Below, in pieces: positions 14,350-21,826 of a DNA stretch of 23,959 nt (positions within the stretch are counted from its first letter, which is position 1; each line of letters starts with the position of its first letter). Under the pieces are notes generated by a model that saw only the letters and a program-made list of their open reading frames with translations, was not told the DNA's origin and did not search any database. The stretch spans positions 1-23,959 of the forward strand of contig DEJJ01000007.1 in the NCBI GenBank assembly GCA_002353285.1, read 5' to 3'. The translations under genes and the position numbers were made by a program. The DNA comes from Porphyromonadaceae bacterium UBA2751 (GTDB lineage: Bacteria; Bacteroidota; Bacteroidia; Bacteroidales; Muribaculaceae).

Positions 14350-15015
14350 ATGGTAAAATATCTACTCTCATTAGTTGTTGCGTGTGTTATGGCTATGCCA
14401 TCGGTTGTGGCTCAAACCTTTGAATTTCGTTATCAAGGCCAATCATTGCCCGATGGCGCAACAGTGACTATCGCTGCCGAGGAAGATGAATGGGGCTTTG
14501 GCGAGATGTGTTGCTACTCTAATCCAAGTTCCGACCCTAACAATGGGTTAATCTTGCAAGTGCTCTCAGGTAGTGGTGTGCAAGGTAATGCTACTTTGAC
14601 GATTGATGAAAAGACATTTGAGGTGACGAGACTTCTATGGTGCATGGGGGGCAGCTGCATGCAAATAGGAGAAAGCACAACAATTAATAAATCCTTTACC
14701 GATAATAACGGCATTTGCCAAGTGCAGTTTGATGCCGAGAATATAACGACCGATGGTCACTTGCTTGCTACGCTCACGGCCACGATAGGTGGTGAGACAC
14801 ATGTGGTGAAGATAAAGTTCACTAATGGTGAGCAGGCCACAGTGCCTGGCGATGTGAACGGCGATGGTAAGGTCACAAGTGTTGACATTACAGCTCTTTA
14901 CAACTATTTGCTCAATGATGATTCCGAAGCGATTGTCAATGGGGATCAGAATGGCGATGGCAAGATTACATCGGTTGATGTCACTGTGGTCTACAATATC
15001 CTGCTCAGCGACTAA
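14350..15015 (+). CDS. Secreted protein with C-terminal dockerin-like repeats
   Basis: A 221-residue secreted protein with a Sec signal peptide (MVKYLLSLVVACVMAMPSVVA). The middle is an unrecognised beta-rich domain with several cysteines (CCYSNP, LWCMGGSCMQ) that could form disulfides. The C-terminal 55 residues are two dockerin type I/EF-hand-like repeats with calcium-loop patterns GDVNGDGKVTSVDI and GDQNGDGKITSVDV. In Bacteroidales such dockerin-like tails occur on many exported proteins without cohesin partners; their role there is unclear. ATG 14350 is chosen over a TTG at 14344. A second ATG at 14334 is in another frame and stops after 29 codons. The next gene's tail has the same repeats, so the two proteins probably share a location or partner. 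Confidence 0.75.
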   Translation: MVKYLLSLVVACVMAMPSVVAQTFEFRYQGQSLPDGATVTIAAEEDEWGFGEMCCYSNPSSDPNNGLILQVLSGSGVQGNATLTIDEKTFEVTRLLWCMGGSCMQIGESTTINKSFTDNNGICQVQFDAENITTDGHLLATLTATIGGETHVVKIKFTNGEQATVPGDVNGDGKVTSVDITALYNYLLNDDSEAIVNGDQNGDGKITSVDVTVVYNILLSD

Positions 15016-15138
15016 TAACATGCACAAATCAGTCCTTTAGGTTAGTGGGGGCTGCTTTGCGATTAGTTTATGTACCTTAATGCTTTAGCCAAATTGAATT
15101 CACATAAAACTCTAAAACTTAATAAAAACACAACGATC

Positions 15139-17004
15139 ATGAAAAAAACCGTACTACTATTGTTTGCCATCGTAATGGCATTAGTAAGCGTTGCCCAGCC
15201 CAAGGGCAACACTATCACACCCACAGGCACCGAGATGTGGTGGGGCTACTTTACCGAGAATGATGCCAACGCTTCCAATTTCCACGGTGTGGGTGTTAAC
15301 GCTCAAGCCAACTATGAGGCAGCAGTGCGCATCGTTAAGAACAACCCCTTGCTCAGCACTGCCACCATCAAGGGTGTGCGCTTGTGGCTCAAGGGTAGCA
15401 CAATTCCTAAAATCACAAGACTAAGAGTATGGGCTACTTCAACTGCGTTGAAGAGCAACGCTGTTGGTGTTGATTATGTGGAAGAAGTGGATATCGCCAC
15501 CCTGACAGAGGGCGCTAACGACATTGCTTTCACCACCCCATACGAGATTGTGGGAACTAAGAATTGCAACGTGGGCTTCACAATGGAGCTTAGCAGCCAG
15601 GACACTCCCGTGATGTGTGGTGGCGAGTGGGAGGATAATTCCTTCTGGTTCCGCGCAACGGTGAACTCTACCACTTGGCAACAGAAGAAGACCGACGGCA
15701 AGCTGGCCTTCCAGGTGCTTGTGGATGGAGCTAACATTCCTGACAATGCAGCTGCAGCTGCCGACTTTGGCACTCACTATGCCCAGGTTAACCATGATGC
15801 GGTGGTGCCTGTTACCATCATTGGCAAGGGCAAGAACCCTGTTTCATCAATCTCTTATGTTGTTATTACCGATGGCGATGCCTCGACTGCAACTCCCGAG
15901 GTCACAGTGCCTATGAACAATATTCCTTATAACGGCAATGGCGTGATTGACGTTACGCTCGATGCCAGCCAGGCGATGTCAACCACTCGAAGCGTTGTCA
16001 TCACCAAGGTGAATGGTGAGCCCAATGGCCTCACTGCCGACGAGTGCGCAGGTAATGGTCAGCTGGTAGTTCTGGAGTATCTTTTCACTAAGGTGCCTGT
16101 TGTTGAGGAATTCACCGGTACATGGTGCGGATGGTGTCCACGTGGATTCACCGCCATGGAAATGGCTCATGAGACTTATGGCGACAAGGCAGTGCTTATT
16201 GCCGCCCACAATGGCGACCCAATGGCGATTGCTGACTATAATGCCGTGATGGCGTCGAGCTTCCCAACTGCTAAAATTGACCGCTATATTGAAGTTGACC
16301 CCCATCCAGCAGAACTGCTTCCTGCGATTGAGGATGACATGATCACCCCACCTGATGGCAAGATTGACATTACTGCTAAATGGAACGATGAGGAGATGAC
16401 AAAAATCGACATCGTGGCAAGCCCAACGTTTGCATTCGGCACCAATAATGCCGACTATGGTATCGCACTTGTTCTCACCAATGATGGACTTAAGGGCACT
16501 GGTTCGTCGTGGGCTCAGGCTAATTACTATAATGACCAGCACGACCCAGTGCTCGATGAGTTCTGGTATGGGAAGGGCTCAAAAGTTTCGGGCTTGACAT
16601 TCAATCATGTGGCTGTGGCTGCATGGGACATTAAGTATGGCATCAATGGCTCGGTTCCCACATCATTCCAGGCTGGTGAAGCACTGCCATTCGCTTACTG
16701 TGCCGATATTTCATCTAAGACTGTAATCCAAGATAAGACCAAGCTCCATGCCATTGCTCTGCTCATTGACCGCAAGACAGGCAAGATTGTGAACGCAGGT
16801 CAAACCGACATTGAGGCCTATGGTGCTGCCGTTCCTGGCGACGTGGATGGCGACGGTGTGGTTACCAGTGGCGATATTACAGTGCTCTACAACTACATGC
16901 TCAATGAAGATGATTCGGCCATAGTCAATGGCGACGTGGATGGCGACGGCACCATCACTTCGGGTGATATTACATTCCTCTACAACATGTTGCTGAGTGA
17001 TTAA
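15139..17004 (+). CDS. Secreted Omp28-like protein with thioredoxin-type CGWC and dockerin-like tail
   Basis: A 621-residue exported protein. A signal peptide (MKKTVLLLFAIVMALVSVAQ) precedes an N-terminal beta-rich region. A thioredoxin-like Omp28 segment follows, with VEEFTGTWCGWCPRGF (Cys330, Cys333) and downstream FPTAKIDR. The C-terminal region (about 566-621) has two dockerin-like calcium loops, GDVDGDGVVTSGDI and GDVDGDGTITSGDI. The CxxC suggests thiol-disulfide chemistry or a structural disulfide outside the cytoplasm. The start is ATG 15139, since an upstream in-frame ATG at 15070 would bury the signal peptide. It sits between the other dockerin-like protein and the TlpA/DUF6029/Omp28 operon, which holds a second Omp28-like gene, suggesting a shared envelope function. 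Confidence 0.8.
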   Translation: MKKTVLLLFAIVMALVSVAQPKGNTITPTGTEMWWGYFTENDANASNFHGVGVNAQANYEAAVRIVKNNPLLSTATIKGVRLWLKGSTIPKITRLRVWATSTALKSNAVGVDYVEEVDIATLTEGANDIAFTTPYEIVGTKNCNVGFTMELSSQDTPVMCGGEWEDNSFWFRATVNSTTWQQKKTDGKLAFQVLVDGANIPDNAAAAADFGTHYAQVNHDAVVPVTIIGKGKNPVSSISYVVITDGDASTATPEVTVPMNNIPYNGNGVIDVTLDASQAMSTTRSVVITKVNGEPNGLTADECAGNGQLVVLEYLFTKVPVVEEFTGTWCGWCPRGFTAMEMAHETYGDKAVLIAAHNGDPMAIADYNAVMASSFPTAKIDRYIEVDPHPAELLPAIEDDMITPPDGKIDITAKWNDEEMTKIDIVASPTFAFGTNNADYGIALVLTNDGLKGTGSSWAQANYYNDQHDPVLDEFWYGKGSKVSGLTFNHVAVAAWDIKYGINGSVPTSFQAGEALPFAYCADISSKTVIQDKTKLHAIALLIDRKTGKIVNAGQTDIEAYGAAVPGDVDGDGVVTSGDITVLYNYMLNEDDSAIVNGDVDGDGTITSGDITFLYNMLLSD

Positions 17005-17078
17005 TTCCATGTGGCAGAGTTGAATAATAAGGGAAATAATAAACCTTTTGACAACTACTGATGTCTAATATTTAAAAG

Positions 17079-17144
17079 GGATGTTGCAAAACTTAGGGCT
17101 CACCATTTTGCAAAAAGAATGAGCAACACTGTTTTGCAACATCC
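17079..17144 (+). repeat. 66-nt inverted-repeat element (hairpin; MITE-like or terminator/leader)
   Basis: GGATGTTGCAAAAC (17079-17092) pairs perfectly with GTTTTGCAACATCC (17131-17144). Inside, GCTCA (17098-17102) pairs with TGAGC (17120-17124), and TTTTGCAAAA in the middle could compete with either arm. The element lies between the Omp28/dockerin gene and the TlpA-like gene. TGTTGCAAAACTT also occurs at about 411-424. A weak promoter-like pair (TTTG 17047-17050, TATTTAAA 17069-17076) ends just before it, so it could be the 5' end of the tlpA transcript. It could equally be a terminator or a small mobile remnant. Confidence 0.6.
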
Positions 17145-17173
17145 TTAATAATCTAAATTCAAAAGTGATTAAA

Positions 17174-17665
17174 ATGAAAAAGATTCTTTTGTTAACATGC
17201 TTGCTGGCTCTTGCGGCATCGACCCAGGCTTTTGCTCAGTTGCCAGCCGTGACGCTGAAAACTATTGACGGCAAAGCCGTGAAACTCGACACGCTCAACA
17301 ATGGCGGTAAACCTTTCATCGTCGACCTCTTTGCCACATGGTGCAAGCCTTGCCTGCGTGAGCTCGATGCCATTGCCGAGGTATATGACGAGTGGAAAGA
17401 GAAAACTGGAGTCAAGTTAATTGCCGTGAGCACCGACCAAGCTCAGAATATCCACAAGGTGAAACCACTGGTGAGCAATCACGGATGGGAATATGAGGTG
17501 CTGCTCGACCCCAACGACGACTTGAAGCGGGCTTTAGGTGTGCAGATGATTCCTTTCACTATGATTGTTGATGGTCAAGGAAATATCGTGTATAAGCACA
17601 CTGGATATGCCGAGGGTGCCGAGGAGGAACTGATTAACAAGGTTGAAGAACTTATTGATAAATGA
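17174..17665 (+). CDS. TlpA-like periplasmic thiol-disulfide oxidoreductase
   Basis: A 163-residue exported thioredoxin-fold protein. The signal peptide (MKKILLLTCLLALAASTQAFA) ends at residue 21. The active site FATWCKPCLREL gives Cys57 and Cys60; the cis-proline loop is VQMIPFTMIVDG. The family (TlpA/ResA) passes electrons in the periplasm to keep client thiols reduced or repair disulfides. ATG 17174 is chosen over a GTG at 17165. The TGA stop overlaps the start of the DUF6029-like barrel (ATGA at 17662-17665), and that gene in turn overlaps the Omp28 lipoprotein, so all three are translationally coupled. The clients may be the Cys-containing barrel and the Omp28 proteins; that is inference. 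Confidence 0.92.
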   Translation: MKKILLLTCLLALAASTQAFAQLPAVTLKTIDGKAVKLDTLNNGGKPFIVDLFATWCKPCLRELDAIAEVYDEWKEKTGVKLIAVSTDQAQNIHKVKPLVSNHGWEYEVLLDPNDDLKRALGVQMIPFTMIVDGQGNIVYKHTGYAEGAEEELINKVEELIDK

Positions 17666-19242
17666 AACGTCGGTTCCTGTATATCTTGGTGCTGTGTTGC
17701 TGCCTCAATGCCTTGGCCGATGATGATCAAGAAAAGCAAAAGGTGAAGCTCACAGGTAGCATCCAGAGCGACATGCTTGTGCCCATGCGTGACGACGCCA
17801 TCGGTGCTGAGAAGACCGAGGATTTCCAGACCAACACTTATGGCGACATCATGCTTCAAAGCAAATATGTGGATGCAGGACTGCGCTTTGAATATCTTGA
17901 CCACCCACTTCCTGGCTTTGAGAAGGATTTCAAAGGCTGGGGTGTGCCCAACTTTTGGGTAAAAGGCCGCTACAAGTGGGCCGAACTCACTTTGGGTACA
18001 TTCTACGAGCAGTTTGGCATGGGACTGATTTTGCGCACCTACGAGGAGCGGTCACTTGGCATCGACAATTCGTTGCTGGGAGGCCGACTGGTGTTGCGTC
18101 CCGCCAAGGGTGTTACCATCAAGGCCTTGTCGGGCCGTCAGCGTCGCTACTGGAGCTGGAACAAAGGCTTGGTGAGTGGCGTGGATGGCGAGCTGAACAT
18201 CAACGAGTGGATTCCATCGATGCGTGAGCGCGGCACCGAACTGATGATAGGCGGTTCGTGGGTGAACAAATATGAGAAAACGGAAGACATCTTCGTCGAC
18301 CCGACCCACAAGCTCAATCTGCCTGAGTATGTCAACGCTTGGGATGTGAGAGCGTCGCTCAACACTGGCCCTTGGAGCGTTCATGCCGAGTATGCCCAAA
18401 AGACTCAGGATCCATCGTTCGACAACAATTACAGCTATCGTAAAGGTAGTGCCGCAGTGCTATCGGGCTCCTATGCCAATAATGGTCTGAGCGTCTTGCT
18501 GCAAGCCAAGCGCAGCGAGAACATGGCATTCCGTAGCCGTCGCAGCATGATAGGCACTTCGTCGTTTATCAACCATCTGCCGGCATTCACTCAAGAGCAG
18601 ACTTACACCCTGGCAGCCCTCTACCCGTATGCCACCCAACTGGCAGGCGGCGAGTGGGCATATCAGGCCGAGGTGGGCTACAACTTCAAGCGAAAGACCA
18701 AACTCGGTGGCAAGTATGGCATGAACGTGAAGTTTAACTTCTCGCATGTGCGATGGGAGGGCGAAACCTTCTATCAGGACATAGACGTGACATTGACGCG
18801 AAAGTTGTCGAAAAACGTGAAGCTGGCGTTGATGTACATGAACCAGCGCTACAACATGACGGTGGTTGAGGGACATGGCGGCATGGTGCGGTCTAACATC
18901 TTCATTGCCGACGCAAAGTTCCAACTCTCGAAGAAGTCGGCCCTGCGCACCGAGTTGCAATACATGTCGACCCGTGATGACAAGGGCGACTGGCTTTACG
19001 GACTACTTGAGTTCTCACTTGCGCCGCACTGGATGTTCTCGGTAAGCGACCTGTACAATGTGGGTGAGACCAACATCCACTATTATCACGGCGACGTGAC
19101 CTTCAGCGCAGCTGGTCATCGCGTGCAGTTGGGCTTTGGGCGCACACGTGCGGGCTATAACTGCTCGGGCGGAGTGTGCCGTTATGTGCCAGCTAGCAAA
19201 GGTTTCACATTGTCTTACAACTACAACTTTAGCATCTTATGA
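17662..19242 (+). CDS. DUF6029-like outer-membrane beta-barrel protein
   Basis: A 526-residue protein with a signal peptide (MKRRFLYILVLCCCLNALA). The remainder is dominated by alternating amphipathic strands rich in aromatic residues, for example VDAGLRFEYLDHPLPGF, YKWAELTLGTFYEQFGMG and a final aromatic strand FTLSYNYNFSIL, typical of outer-membrane barrels. The overall pattern matches the DUF6029 family of Bacteroidetes, as far as I can recall it. A conserved-looking pair of cysteines near the C-terminus (NCSGGVCRY) could be oxidised or reduced by the neighbouring TlpA-like protein. Both flanking genes overlap it by 4 bp (ATGA), so barrel, thioredoxin and Omp28 lipoprotein are made together. 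The transported substrate or structural role is unknown. Confidence 0.8.
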   Translation: MKRRFLYILVLCCCLNALADDDQEKQKVKLTGSIQSDMLVPMRDDAIGAEKTEDFQTNTYGDIMLQSKYVDAGLRFEYLDHPLPGFEKDFKGWGVPNFWVKGRYKWAELTLGTFYEQFGMGLILRTYEERSLGIDNSLLGGRLVLRPAKGVTIKALSGRQRRYWSWNKGLVSGVDGELNINEWIPSMRERGTELMIGGSWVNKYEKTEDIFVDPTHKLNLPEYVNAWDVRASLNTGPWSVHAEYAQKTQDPSFDNNYSYRKGSAAVLSGSYANNGLSVLLQAKRSENMAFRSRRSMIGTSSFINHLPAFTQEQTYTLAALYPYATQLAGGEWAYQAEVGYNFKRKTKLGGKYGMNVKFNFSHVRWEGETFYQDIDVTLTRKLSKNVKLALMYMNQRYNMTVVEGHGGMVRSNIFIADAKFQLSKKSALRTELQYMSTRDDKGDWLYGLLEFSLAPHWMFSVSDLYNVGETNIHYYHGDVTFSAAGHRVQLGFGRTRAGYNCSGGVCRYVPASKGFTLSYNYNFSIL

Positions 19243-20039
19243 AAATCAAGGCTTACATAGCATTAGCGATTGCTGCGCTGCTAATGGCGGCGTGCAGCCA
19301 CATTGATGAGGATGAGCAACTGATTTATGTGAAACCGGCTCCCGTTGCCCGCAGTGTGCTTATTGAGGACTTCACTGGCCAGCGGTGCGTCAACTGCCCT
19401 AACGCTGCCCAGGAGATAGAGAAGCTCATTGAGCAGTATGGCGAGGATGCCATCGTGGCCGTGAGTATCCACTCGGGCCCATTGGGGTTTCACACCAACG
19501 CACGTTTCTATGGCCTAAGCACCGATGTGGGCGACAACTACTACAACCACTGGAATCTGGAGTTCCAGCCCGTGGGCCTGATTGACCGTGGCTCCCCAGT
19601 TGAGTTCACCGCTTGGGGCACACAGGTGCGCGATGAGTTGCAGAAGACAGCTCCTGTGGAGATAGATCTCAGCACTACACTCGATGGCGATAATGCAAGC
19701 ATTCATGCGGCAGTCAAGGGAGTGGATGGTGACACAGATGGAAAGCTACAACTGTGGATTGTTGAGGATAATATCACAGCATTCCAGATGATGCCCGACG
19801 GCACCCGCAACGACAGCTACGTGCACCGTCACGTGTTCCGTGCAGCCGTCAACGGCGAGTGGGGCAGTGACCTGAGTGTCAAGGAGGGATATACCACTGA
19901 GCAAGACCATTCTATCGCTCTGAGCGAGGAGTGGAAGAAGGAGAACTTGCATGTTGTGGCTTTCGTCTACAATGCCAAGGGAGTGCTTCAGGTTACTAAG
20001 GCTCCAGTAGTTAAAGCTCCAGTAGTTGAGGGCGAATAG
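19239..20039 (+). CDS. Omp28-like lipoprotein with thioredoxin-type CVNC motif
   Basis: A 266-residue lipoprotein. The lipobox LMAAC puts the lipidated cysteine at residue 19. The segment VLIEDFTGQRCVNCPNAAQEI carries Cys50/Cys53, the same EDFTGxxCxxCP pattern as in the larger Omp28-like protein at 15139-17004. The following text (IHSGPLGFHTN, QPVGLIDRG) is typical of Omp28-related proteins of Bacteroidetes. The C-terminus ends in a short tandem repeat (KAPVV twice, from a 15-bp duplication at about 19997-20030). It is probably anchored to the outer membrane or exposed on the surface, beside the DUF6029-like barrel with which it is translationally coupled. A strong terminator follows 31 bp downstream. 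Confidence 0.85.
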   Translation: MKIKAYIALAIAALLMAACSHIDEDEQLIYVKPAPVARSVLIEDFTGQRCVNCPNAAQEIEKLIEQYGEDAIVAVSIHSGPLGFHTNARFYGLSTDVGDNYYNHWNLEFQPVGLIDRGSPVEFTAWGTQVRDELQKTAPVEIDLSTTLDGDNASIHAAVKGVDGDTDGKLQLWIVEDNITAFQMMPDGTRNDSYVHRHVFRAAVNGEWGSDLSVKEGYTTEQDHSIALSEEWKKENLHVVAFVYNAKGVLQVTKAPVVKAPVVEGE

Positions 20040-20070
20040 GATAGGAGCTACTATTGGTGGCTATAAGATG

Positions 20071-20115
20071 ATTAGGAGTAGCTAAGAGTGAAAAACTTAG
20101 CTACTCCTAATTTTT
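20071..20115 (+). terminator. Strong intrinsic terminator of the TlpA/DUF6029/Omp28 operon
   Basis: A perfect 16-bp stem (ATTAGGAGTAGCTAAG 20071-20086 with CTTAGCTACTCCTAAT 20096-20111) and a 9-nt loop, followed by a run of T (20111-20115). It separates the operon from the convergent asd gene. The stem words (TAGGAG, GCTA) resemble the 10-bp repeat at 23792-23959. Confidence 0.93.
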
Positions 20116-20135
20116 CATAGTTGCTCACAGCCTGA

Positions 20136-21155
20136 TTACTTCTTGGGAAAGCCGCGGTGTGAGATGAGGTACTGGCCAATTTGCACTGCGTTGAGCGCGG
20201 CACCTTTCTTGATTTGGTCGCCCACTACCCAGAACGTCAAGCCATTGTCGCTACTGGTGTCGATGCGGATGCGGCCGACGTAGACTGGGTCCTTGCGTGT
20301 GCAGGTGATGGGCATGGGATAGGTGTTGCTGGCAGGCTCATCCATGACCACTATGCCTGGAGCGAGTTGCAGTGCGGCTCGTGCCTCCTCGGGAGAGATA
20401 GGTTCCTCGCACTCAATCCACACAGCCTCACTGTGGGTACGCATTACAGGCACGCGCACACAGGTGGCGCTCACTCGGATGTCGCTGTGCATGATTTTGC
20501 ACGTTTCGCGCACCATCTTCATCTCCTCCTTGGTGTAATCGTTGTCGGCAAACACGTCGATGTGCGGTATCACGTTGTAGGCCAGCTGGTGCTGGAAGTG
20601 CTTAACGGTAGTTTCCAGTTTGCCGTGTGCTATCTCGCTCTGTTGCAGTGCCAGTTCGTCCATGGCTTGCAGACCTGCGCCGCTGGCAGCCTGATAGGTG
20701 GCAACTTGCACATTCTTGATGTGTGAGATATTGTCGAGTGGTTTCAGGGCAACAACCAGGATAATGGTCGAGCAGTTAGGGTTGGCAATGATGCGTCGCG
20801 GAGCGTTGAGGGCATCGTCGCCATTCACCTCGGGCACCACCAGTGGCACGTCGTCGTCCATACGGAACGCGCTACTGTTGTCAATCATGATGCAGCCATA
20901 TTTCGTGATGGTCTCGGCAAATTCGCGTGCCGGACCGCCGCCCATCGATACAAAAGCAATGTCGATGTCCTTGAAGTCATCGTTGTGCTGCAATAGCTTC
21001 ACCACATGGTCTTTGCCACGGAAGGTGAAGATGCGGCCAGCACTGCGTGCCGAACCAAAGAGAACCAGCTCGTCGACAGGAAAATTCTGCTCATCGAGCA
21101 CGCGCATAAATTCTTGTCCCACAGCGCCACTTGCGCCCACAATTGCTACTTTCAT
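20136..21155 (-). CDS. asd: Aspartate-semialdehyde dehydrogenase
   Basis: A 339-residue NADP-dependent cytoplasmic enzyme that converts aspartyl phosphate to aspartate semialdehyde for lysine/diaminopimelate, threonine and methionine synthesis. The N-terminal dinucleotide-binding loop is VGASGAVGQEFMRVL. The catalytic cysteine is Cys128 in IANPNCSTI, and the substrate-binding loop YQAASGAG is present. The catalytic histidine region reads CVRVPVMRTHSEAV. Length is as expected for the class. It is downstream of the toxin-antitoxin pair on the same strand (35-bp gap) without a visible terminator, so read-through is possible. No own promoter was identified. Confidence 0.96.
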   Translation of the reverse strand: MKVAIVGASGAVGQEFMRVLDEQNFPVDELVLFGSARSAGRIFTFRGKDHVVKLLQHNDDFKDIDIAFVSMGGGPAREFAETITKYGCIMIDNSSAFRMDDDVPLVVPEVNGDDALNAPRRIIANPNCSTIILVVALKPLDNISHIKNVQVATYQAASGAGLQAMDELALQQSEIAHGKLETTVKHFQHQLAYNVIPHIDVFADNDYTKEEMKMVRETCKIMHSDIRVSATCVRVPVMRTHSEAVWIECEEPISPEEARAALQLAPGIVVMDEPASNTYPMPITCTRKDPVYVGRIRIDTSSDNGLTFWVVGDQIKKGAALNAVQIGQYLISHRGFPKK

Positions 21156-21190
21156 TTGAGTTGAATAAAAGGTGTGTTGATTTTTGATTT

Positions 21191-21463
21191 TTAAAATAAA
21201 TCAGCATGCGTGCCAGTGTCGATGAGAATGAGTCTAAGTTGATCGTCGTCTTGTTCCCAAATCAGTAACCAGTTTGGCTGGATATGACATTCCCAGCATC
21301 CACTGTAATCGCTTGATAGCTTATGAGGTCGATATATAGGAGGCAATTCTCCTTTTTCTTGCAAAATATTAAGAACCTCAACCAAAGCTTGGATGTTTAG
21401 TCCACGCTTAGCACATTTCTTTAATGATTTCTTAAACTGCCCAGTATAGATTAATTCGTACAT
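21191..21463 (-). CDS. YafQ-family type II toxin (RelE superfamily mRNA interferase)
   Basis: A 90-residue toxin expected to cut mRNA on the ribosome. Key parts match YafQ: HIQPNWLLIWE (His60, Trp65) and the terminal GTHADLF with His86 and Phe90. In E. coli YafQ the motif is HVEPDWILIY, so the acidic residue before Trp (Asp67) is Asn64 here and the preceding Asp61 corresponds to Glu58; activity may differ but the His pair is intact. The gene starts 1 bp after the antitoxin stop (TGA, T, ATG), the usual antitoxin-first coupling. It is cytoplasmic. Confidence 0.9.
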   Translation of the reverse strand: MYELIYTGQFKKSLKKCAKRGLNIQALVEVLNILQEKGELPPIYRPHKLSSDYSGCWECHIQPNWLLIWEQDDDQLRLILIDTGTHADLF

Positions 21464-21464
21464 A

Positions 21465-21671
21465 TCAACCTAATATTTGCTTTATTAGATCTTCAGAGTC
21501 CTTTGCATGAAAGACGTTTCCCTTACGGATGTCTTCCATTCCTTTTTCTATACCACTTTTTCTGGGGCGTTTTACTACCCACCCCATCCTTTTAGCGATG
21601 GAGCGAAGAAAACTGATGTCATTAGTTGGTACAGTGAGTTGTACATTTTCGGTATATTCAATTGTTTCCAT
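21465..21671 (-). CDS. Antitoxin partner of the YafQ-like toxin
   Basis: A 68-residue protein (METIEYTENVQLTVP start) that precedes the toxin. The VQLTVPTNDISFLRSIAKRMGW stretch (about 10-31) is the conserved N-terminal DNA-binding/dimer region of this Bacteroidetes antitoxin family. The basic middle (KRPRKSGIEKG) and acidic/hydrophobic C-terminus (SEDLIKQILG) would wrap the toxin. A longer frame reaches 21737, but the promoter at 21695-21726 places transcription start near 21689, so ATG at 21669-21671 is the real start. Autoregulation by the complex is expected from the family. Confidence 0.85.
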   Translation of the reverse strand: METIEYTENVQLTVPTNDISFLRSIAKRMGWVVKRPRKSGIEKGMEDIRKGNVFHAKDSEDLIKQILG

Positions 21672-21694
21672 TGTAATATTATTTTTTCTCGCTA

Positions 21695-21726
21695 CAAAGT
21701 TATGTTTTTTTTGTGATAAATGCAAA
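21695..21726 (-). promoter_or_regulatory. Bacteroidetes promoter of the toxin-antitoxin pair
   Basis: Minus strand TTTG (21726-21723), 20 nt, TAACTTTG (21702-21695): a full consensus match. Start of transcription is predicted near 21689, 18 nt before the antitoxin ATG. Confidence 0.8.
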
Positions 21727-21754
21727 TTGTGTGCCAAAGTAGGCGTGGTTGTTA

Positions 21755-21786
21755 TTTGGTAAAATGGAATAAAATGCTTAATTTTG
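21755..21786 (+). promoter_or_regulatory. Bacteroidetes promoter of the TPR-AraC regulator
   Basis: TTTG (21755-21758), 20 nt, TAATTTTG (21779-21786): a full consensus match, predicting transcription start near 21793, 34 nt before the ATG at 21827. It is back-to-back with the antitoxin promoter; the two -33 boxes are 28 bp apart. Confidence 0.82.
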
Positions 21787-21826
21787 CCAAATAAAACTAA
21801 GGAATTATCACAGTATTCTTAATAAA

